From Sporosarcina sp. NCCP-2222 (lineage in GTDB: Bacteria > Bacillota > Bacilli > Bacillales_A > Planococcaceae): a DNA stretch of 61,432 bases. The stretch covers positions 90,605-152,036 of the forward strand of contig NZ_BQYK01000007.1 of NCBI RefSeq assembly GCF_023168145.1, given 5' to 3'. The position numbers were made by a program, and so were the translations under genes. The notes below the pieces were generated by a model. That model worked only from the letters and a program-made list of their open reading frames with translations, did no database searches and was not told the origin of the DNA. Shown here piece after piece: positions 53,312-61,432 of this stretch (position 1 is its first letter; each line of letters opens with the position of its first letter).

Positions 53312-55654
53312 CTATTTTCTCTTTCTTGGACGTTTCTTTGTTTTCTTGGCGACGCCCTCATAGAATTTCTTCTTTTGGCTCGGTCCGCCCTGTTTCTTGC
53401 CTGGTGACGACTTGTCGCTTCGCTTGCCTTCCCCGCGTTTGCCGCCTTCCGATCCTCCTTGCTTTTTCGCATGGATGACTTTCGGCGTTTCCTTGCGCGT
53501 CCGGTGGAATGATTGCTTCATGCCGGCGATTTCAAAGTCGATCGCGGACTCTTCCGGTTTGACCGATACGACGCGAATCGTCACTTCGTCTCCGATGCGG
53601 AACTGCTTGCCGGTATGGCCGCCGATCATCATCATTTGGCGATCGTCGAATCGGTAGTAGTCGTCTGTCATGTAGCTCACATGGACAAGTCCTTCCACCG
53701 TGTTTTCCAGCTCGACGAACATGCCGAAATTCGTAAGGGACGAGATGACGCCGTCGAATTCCTCACCGATCTTATCGAGCATGTACTGTGCCTTTTTTAG
53801 AGCGTCTGTATCGCGTTCTGCATCGACTGCACGCCTTTCCCTGTCGGATGTATGCTGGGCGATTTCAGGCAGCGCAGCGTTCCAGTGGGCGATCGTTTCG
53901 GACGACAGGTCCTTCTCGATCAAATACGTGCGAATTAGCCTATGGACGATCAAGTCCGGATAACGGCGGATCGGTGATGTGAAGTGCGTATAGAAATCCG
54001 TCGACAAACCGAAGTGGCCGAGGCTCTCCTCGAAGTATTTCGCCTGTTGCATGGAACGAAGCAACATCGTCGAAATGACCGTCTCTTCCGGCAGGCCTTC
54101 GATCGATTCGATGATTTCCTGCAAGGCACGCGGGTGGACATGGTTTCCTGTCCCCTTCACGACGATACCGAAATTCGTTAGAAACTCAAAAAACCGCGCT
54201 AGTTTTTCCTCTTTCGGATTTTCGTGAATCCGGTAGATGAACGGCACATTCAGCCAGTGGAAATGCTCCGCCACTGTTTCATTTGCCGCGAGCATGAATT
54301 CCTCGATCAGCTGCTCAGAAACGGTCCTTTCGCGAAGCACGATATCCGTCGGCCAGCCTTCTTCATTGACAAGGACTTTCGATTCCTTGAAATCGAAGTC
54401 AATCGCGCCACGGCCCATCCGCTTCTGGCGCAGGATGGCAGCGAGGTCGCCCATGTCATTGAGCATCGGAACGATATGCTCATACTTTTTGAGCAGCTCT
54501 TCGTCCTTCTCCGCAATGATCTTATACACATCCGAATATGTCATCCGCTCTTTCGAATGGATCACACTCTCGAATATTTCATGGTCGGTGATTTTCCCGC
54601 TTCCGTCAATCGTCATCCGGCACGACAGCGTAAGCCGGTCGACACCCGGATTCAAAGAACAGATGCCGTTCGACAGCTTATGCGGTAGCATCGGAATAAC
54701 CCGGTCGGTCAAGTAGACGCTCGTTCCGCGCTCATACGCTTCATCGTCCAGTGCTGTGTTCTCGCGCACATAATGGCTGACGTCAGCGATATGGACGGAC
54801 AGCACGTACGTGCCATCATTATTTTTCACGACGGAAACAGCATCATCCAAGTCTTTGGCATCCGCGCCGTCAATCGTAATGATCTGTTCGTCGCGCAAGT
54901 CACGTCGCTTGAACAAGTCCTTTTCCTGAACAGTTTCCGGAGTCGATTTAATCTCATCCATGACCTCTTGCGGGAATTCGATTTCAATGCCGTGTTTATA
55001 AATGATTGATAAAATATCGACACCCGGGTCGTTTTTATGCCCGAGAATTTGCACGACTATGCCTGTAGCCGATTTCAGTTCACTTGGCCATTCCGTTATT
55101 TCGACGACCACTTTATGGCCATCCACCGCATTCAGGCTGTGTCCTTTGGCGATGAAAATGTCCATTGGCAGCCGTTTGTCGTCTGGAATGACGAAGCCAA
55201 AACCGCGATTGTCCTGATATGTTCCGACGACTTTAGTTGTCTTCCGTTCTGCAATGCGGATAATCGTTCCTTCCCGCCGGTCGCCCATGGAGCTGTTCGC
55301 AATGCGGACGAGTACGATATCGCCGTTCATGGCGCCGTTCACTTCTGTCGGCGGAATGAAAATATCATCCATCCCTTCCGTTTCCGGCGTCACAAAACCG
55401 AAGCCTTTCGCGTGTCCGATAAATTTGCCCCGTACGAGATTCATCCGCTCCGGCACGCCGTATCGGTTTGTCCGGGATCGAACGATGTCGCCCTTCTGCT
55501 CCAGATGGACAAGCATCTTGACCAGTTCCTTGAATTCTGCCGCTCCTTCGATCCCCAGTAATTCCTGGATTTCCTGGACCGTGAGCGGTTTATACGATTC
55601 CTCTTTCATGAATGCCAAGAGACGTTCTCTTAATTGCTCATCAAAAAATTCCAA
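53312..55654 (-). CDS. rnr: Ribonuclease R
   Basis: A 780-residue 3'-to-5' exoribonuclease that degrades structured RNA and works with tmRNA-SmpB on non-stop messages. Order of domains: N-terminal winged helix (about 1-70), two cold-shock domains (about 75-225, with [12 protein letters not shown] and [14 protein letters not shown]), the RNB catalytic domain (about 245-580, acids in [16 protein letters not shown]), an S1 domain (about 620-705) and a lysine-rich tail. The start is TTG, with AAGGAGGGG 9 nt upstream. It stands upstream of smpB, as in other Bacillales. Confidence 0.97.
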   Translation of the reverse strand: MEFFDEQLRERLLAFMKEESYKPLTVQEIQELLGIEGAAEFKELVKMLVHLEQKGDIVRSRTNRYGVPERMNLVRGKFIGHAKGFGFVTPETEGMDDIFIPPTEVNGAMNGDIVLVRIANSSMGDRREGTIIRIAERKTTKVVGTYQDNRGFGFVIPDDKRLPMDIFIAKGHSLNAVDGHKVVVEITEWPSELKSATGIVVQILGHKNDPGVDILSIIYKHGIEIEFPQEVMDEIKSTPETVQEKDLFKRRDLRDEQIITIDGADAKDLDDAVSVVKNNDGTYVLSVHIADVSHYVRENTALDDEAYERGTSVYLTDRVIPMLPHKLSNGICSLNPGVDRLTLSCRMTIDGSGKITDHEIFESVIHSKERMTYSDVYKIIAEKDEELLKKYEHIVPMLNDMGDLAAILRQKRMGRGAIDFDFKESKVLVNEEGWPTDIVLRERTVSEQLIEEFMLAANETVAEHFHWLNVPFIYRIHENPKEEKLARFFEFLTNFGIVVKGTGNHVHPRALQEIIESIEGLPEETVISTMLLRSMQQAKYFEESLGHFGLSTDFYTHFTSPIRRYPDLIVHRLIRTYLIEKDLSSETIAHWNAALPEIAQHTSDRERRAVDAERDTDALKKAQYMLDKIGEEFDGVISSLTNFGMFVELENTVEGLVHVSYMTDDYYRFDDRQMMMIGGHTGKQFRIGDEVTIRVVSVKPEESAIDFEIAGMKQSFHRTRKETPKVIHAKKQGGSEGGKRGEGKRSDKSSPGKKQGGPSQKKKFYEGVAKKTKKRPRKRK

Positions 55655-55703
55655 TGATATAGTCCCCTCCTTCTATCTACAACATGTTCATCTAGTTACA
55701 GTT

Positions 55704-56459
55704 TCACACGTTCCAATCCAATGATTCAAGAAATTGAAATACATCTTCATGGAGCTGTTCCTTTTCCGGCCCTAATGTAATGACGTGGCCGGAGTTTTCA
55801 TACCATTTGATTTGCTTATCGAGCGACTCGGTGTTGTCGTAAATGACGTTGGCCGAATCGGGATCAATGACTTCATCCTGTGTCGCCTGGACGACAAATA
55901 ACGGCGCATACACATGGTCGAGCTTCTCTCTGACATCATATACAAGGGCCCGCAAGTCTGCCAAAGACGGCATCGTTTTTCCGCGAATAGCATCCACTTC
56001 CTCTTCGATGACGGACTCCTCTTTTCCTTCGTACTTCTTATAGTCCTTCGCGTATTTCAACACGCCTTCAAACATTGTGTCCGTCGTCTTCATCGACATC
56101 GGCGCACACATTGTCACAATACCCTTTACCGGGTAATTCATTCCTACGTTCAATGAAAACACGCCGCCCAGCGACAAGCCGGCGACTGCGATTTCCTCAT
56201 AGCCTGCCTCACGCAGCTGGTTGTATCCTGCTTCGACATCGGCCCACCACTGGTCCGGTCCCGTCTCGATCAATTCCTCCGGCGGCACGCCATGCCCCCG
56301 GTAATGCGGCGCAAGTGATGTATAGCCTTTCTTCTCCAGAAAACGGCCGAGCATCCGGACGTCCGCTGATGTGCCGGTAAATCCGTGCAGCAAGAGGACA
56401 GCACGCGTCCCCTTTTCAAAGAAAAACGGTTTCGGTTGAGCAATTCTCAAAACAATCAT
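55704..56459 (-). CDS. est: Carboxylesterase (Est30 type)
   Basis: A 251-residue monomeric carboxylesterase very close to Geobacillus Est30 (LLLHGFTG oxyanion segment at 23-30, [20 protein letters not shown] cap start). The catalytic serine is S96 in GLSLGG; the aspartate is in [12 protein letters not shown] and the histidine in [10 protein letters not shown]. It hydrolyses short- to medium-chain esters in the cytoplasm. Its conserved position between secG and rnr suggests a link to that operon, but its physiological substrate is not known. Confidence 0.95.
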   Translation of the reverse strand: MIVLRIAQPKPFFFEKGTRAVLLLHGFTGTSADVRMLGRFLEKKGYTSLAPHYRGHGVPPEELIETGPDQWWADVEAGYNQLREAGYEEIAVAGLSLGGVFSLNVGMNYPVKGIVTMCAPMSMKTTDTMFEGVLKYAKDYKKYEGKEESVIEEEVDAIRGKTMPSLADLRALVYDVREKLDHVYAPLFVVQATQDEVIDPDSANVIYDNTESLDKQIKWYENSGHVITLGPEKEQLHEDVFQFLESLDWNV

Positions 56460-56542
56460 CCTTCCAAAACGTTTAGATGTAAATGGTCACCTATATGTAT
56501 CATGTGCTCCTTCTCTTATCCTATTCTTCCCAATGAAAGAGA

Positions 56543-56579
56543 AAAGAAAACGCCTGACCCTACTTGGAAGGTCAGGCGC
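56543..56579 (-). terminator. Terminator after secG
   Basis: A perfect GCGCCTGACC/GGTCAGGCG stem followed by TTTTC on the minus strand, 27 nt after the secG stop codon. It separates secG from the downstream est-rnr genes. Confidence 0.85.
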
Positions 56580-56605
56580 TGAGCAAGTCTGCTTACAATA
56601 TGTTG

Positions 56606-56833
56606 TTAAAATTTAACGATCGCAATTGCTAAAATAAAAAACAGAATGGACAATACAATCGTCACCCGTTGGAGGACGAGGTCCAATCCACGCGCCTTTT
56701 GTTTTCCAAAAAGTTGTTCAGCACCACCGGAGATGGCTCCTGACAGGCCTGCACTTTTTCCGGATTGCAATAAGACAACTACGATTAATGCGATTGAGAC
56801 AATTAAAAGCAACGTCAATAACAAAGCATGCAC
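56606..56833 (-). CDS. secG: Preprotein translocase subunit SecG
   Basis: A 75-residue SecG, the small subunit of the SecYEG channel. Two membrane helices (about residues 3-22 and 53-73) flank the conserved [31 protein letters not shown]. The GTG at 56833 was chosen because GGAGGTGG is 7 nt upstream and the protein then starts (M)[15 protein letters not shown], the normal SecG start; the longer frame from 56863 covers the ribosome site. Confidence 0.95.
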   Translation of the reverse strand: MHALLLTLLLIVSIALIVVVLLQSGKSAGLSGAISGGAEQLFGKQKARGLDLVLQRVTIVLSILFFILAIAIVKF

Positions 56834-56963
56834 TTTGTTCCCACCTCCTGCATAGTACATCACGACATTTCTATTCTATCAAACATTGCCAAACGTGACA
56901 ACAACATTTGTCAATTCCGTCTGATTATGCAGAAATGTCGTGAAGAGGTTGCTGCTCGGTCTA

Positions 56964-59795
<2,832 letters not shown>

Positions 59796-59803
<8 letters not shown>

Positions 59804-60554
59804 GGACGCCCGCCTCCACCAATTTTAGGAAGGATGCCGGATCCAAGCTCGCTCCGCCAACAAGTGCGCCGTCAATATGCTCCTTGGACAGAAGCTCGAC
59901 GATATTTTCAGGTTTCACGCTGCCGCCGTATTGGATACGGATGCTGTCTGCGATCTCCCGGTCGTATAATGCTGCGATGGCAGAACGGATTTCTTTACAT
60001 ACTTCATTCGCATCATCAGCTGTCGCTGTTTTCCCTGTGCCGATCGCCCAAATAGGTTCGTATGCGATAACGGCATTGACTGCGTCTGTTCCTTCGATGT
60101 TTTGGAACGCCTTTTTCACTTGGTCAGAAACGCGGCTGACCGTCTCGCCTGCTTCACGTTCTTCCAATGTTTCGCCGACGCAGACGATTGGCGTCAATTG
60201 ATGGGCAAAAGCAGCTTTCACTTTTGCATTGACTGATTCATCCGTTTCATTGAAATATTGCCGGCGCTCGGAGTGACCTAAAATGACATACGTGACGCCA
60301 ATGTCTGTAAGCATGGTCGGGCTCACTTCGCCCGTAAACGCCCCTTCTTCCTTGTCGTGCATCGTTTGGGCACCGATGGAGAGAGGGGTGCCCTTCGCCA
60401 TCTGGACAAGCTCTGCCAAATAGAGTGCCGGCGAGCAGATGACCGCATCGACATCCGAAGCGGACAGCTTGCCTTTTACTTCGTCGACAAAGGTTTTCGC
60501 TTCCCCCATCGTCTTATACATTTTCCAGTTTCCTGCAATGATCGGTTTCCGCAC
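59796..60554 (-). CDS. tpiA: Triosephosphate isomerase
   Basis: A 252-residue TIM-barrel enzyme that interconverts dihydroxyacetone phosphate and glyceraldehyde-3-phosphate. It has the active-site GNWKM lysine near the start, the histidine in [11 protein letters not shown], the glutamate in [12 protein letters not shown] and the phosphate loops [10 protein letters not shown] and [10 protein letters not shown]. The GTG at 60554 was chosen: AGAGGAGAG precedes it and the protein then begins (M)[13 protein letters not shown], as in relatives. The longer frame from 60572 adds residues absent in the family. Confidence 0.97.
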
Positions 60555-60568
60555 TTCGATCTCTCCTC

Positions 60569-61432
60569 TCACTTATCGTTTAAAGCAGATACGCCCGGAA
60601 GTTCCTTGCCTTCCATGAATTCAAGGGATGCGCCGCCGCCTGTAGAAATATGATCCATTTGATCTGCGACATTGAACTTTTCAACAGCCGCTGCAGAATC
60701 GCCACCGCCAATAACGGTATACGCTTCCGTGCGGGCCATTGCTTCAGCCACTTGCTTCGTCCCTTGAGAGAATGGCTCCATTTCGAACACACCCATCGGC
60801 CCGTTCCAAATAACCAATTTCGATTGTTCGATTACTTTTGCATAAAGTGCTGCTGTTTCAGGTCCGATATCGAGACCCATCCAGCCGGCAGGCATTGCAT
60901 CGATTTTCACTGTTTTCACGTTGGCAGTCGCAGAGAATTCATCCGCAATGACCGCATCGATTGGCAAGTACAAATTGACGCCTTTGTCTTTTGCTTTTTG
61001 AATGAATGAGGCTGCCAGTTCAATTTTATCTTCTTCCAAAAGCGAGTTGCCTGTGTCGTACCCTTGCGCTTTTGAGAATGTATAGGAGAGTCCGCCGCCA
61101 ATTAATAAATTATCGACTTTATCAAGCAGGTGGTCGATGACTCCGATTTTGTCCTTTACTTTCGCTCCGCCAATAATTGCGGTAAACGGACGGTCCGGAT
61201 CGGATAAAGCTTTTCCAAGCACGTCCAATTCTTTTTCCAGAAGCAATCCGGAAACCGCAGGCAAATAGTCTGCGATGCCTGCTGTCGATGCATGTGCACG
61301 GTGTGCAGCGCCAAACGCATCGTTGACGAACAAGTCCGCAAGCGCAGCAAATTGTTTGGCGAGTTCAGGATCGTTCTTTTCCTCACCTGAATGGAAACGG
61401 ACATTTTCAAGCAATAGGATGTCTCCGTCTTT
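60569..61432 (-). CDS. pgk: Phosphoglycerate kinase, C-terminal part (cut by window edge)
   Basis: The last ~287 residues of phosphoglycerate kinase, which makes ATP from 1,3-bisphosphoglycerate. Visible features: [30 protein letters not shown], the [20 protein letters not shown] hinge region, [12 protein letters not shown] and the nucleotide loop [13 protein letters not shown]. The frame is open to the window end, so the N-terminal third lies outside. It is the upstream neighbour of tpiA, 14 nt from its chosen start. Confidence 0.97.
   Translation of the reverse strand, partial: KDGDILLLENVRFHSGEEKNDPELAKQFAALADLFVNDAFGAAHRAHASTAGIADYLPAVSGLLLEKELDVLGKALSDPDRPFTAIIGGAKVKDKIGVIDHLLDKVDNLLIGGGLSYTFSKAQGYDTGNSLLEEDKIELAASFIQKAKDKGVNLYLPIDAVIADEFSATANVKTVKIDAMPAGWMGLDIGPETAALYAKVIEQSKLVIWNGPMGVFEMEPFSQGTKQVAEAMARTEAYTVIGGGDSAAAVEKFNVADQMDHISTGGGASLEFMEGKELPGVSALNDK

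Noticed and set aside
53397..55561. Long plus-strand open frames opposite rnr, eno and gpmI
   Set aside because: They are antisense shadows of GC-richer conserved genes and have no start signals or domain content.

Overview
The window looks like the chromosome of a low-GC, endospore-former-type Firmicute of the order Bacillales, probably a Sporosarcina-like member of the Planococcaceae. The evidence is the gene families and order (resBC/ccdA/resA; ssrA-smpB-rnr-est-secG; eno-gpmI-tpiA-pgk), strong AGGAGG ribosome binding sites, frequent GTG/TTG starts, an L-box (lysine) riboswitch and a tmRNA tag ending in LAFAA. The genus is an inference.

Layout. (a) 1-9.4 kb: cytochrome c maturation genes (resC, resB, ccdA on minus; resA divergent on plus), an S9-family peptidase and small membrane, lipo- and zinc-binding proteins. 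(b) 9.5-29.4 kb: transport and surface genes. These are a lysine-riboswitch-controlled permease, a MarR-regulated MMPL exporter, an EamA/MocR divergent pair, a Rieske oxygenase with an amino acid permease, an SH3-type secreted protein, a TspO-like protein, an SLH surface protein and an LTA-synthase family enzyme. Decayed 3' ends of LTA-synthase-like genes are scattered here (16.5 and 24.3 kb). (c) 29.4-30.9 kb: about 1.5 kb without a convincing gene. (d) 30.9-52.3 kb: an accessory region built against the 3' end of the tmRNA gene ssrA. (e) 52.3-61.4 kb: the conserved core ssrA, smpB, rnr, carboxylesterase, secG, eno, gpmI, tpiA and pgk (cut by the window edge), all on the minus strand.

The accessory region is the most interesting part. 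The functional-looking tmRNA gene is at 52282-52639. Its 3' end recurs in the same orientation three more times: a full-length divergent copy at 34872-35228, a ~27-nt 3'-end copy at 37727, and a ~205-nt 3' fragment at 47554-47758. This is the footprint expected from repeated integration at ssrA, although no recombinase gene is visible. The segments hold a restriction-modification locus with an EVE-like protein and a small HTH regulator, a Gabija (GajA/GajB) anti-phage system between two copies of a quinone-oxidoreductase gene (one broken), a rifampin ADP-ribosyltransferase, an ECF sigma/anti-sigma pair, and an HTH-TPR (RRNPP-type) regulator. The regulator is followed 13 nt downstream by a 45-codon secreted propeptide gene, a likely quorum-sensing pair. 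Remnants of arsC, a Cu/Zn superoxide dismutase gene and a polysaccharide deacetylase gene show heavy turnover.

All assignments come from reading the sequence and from knowledge of the families; no database search was run.
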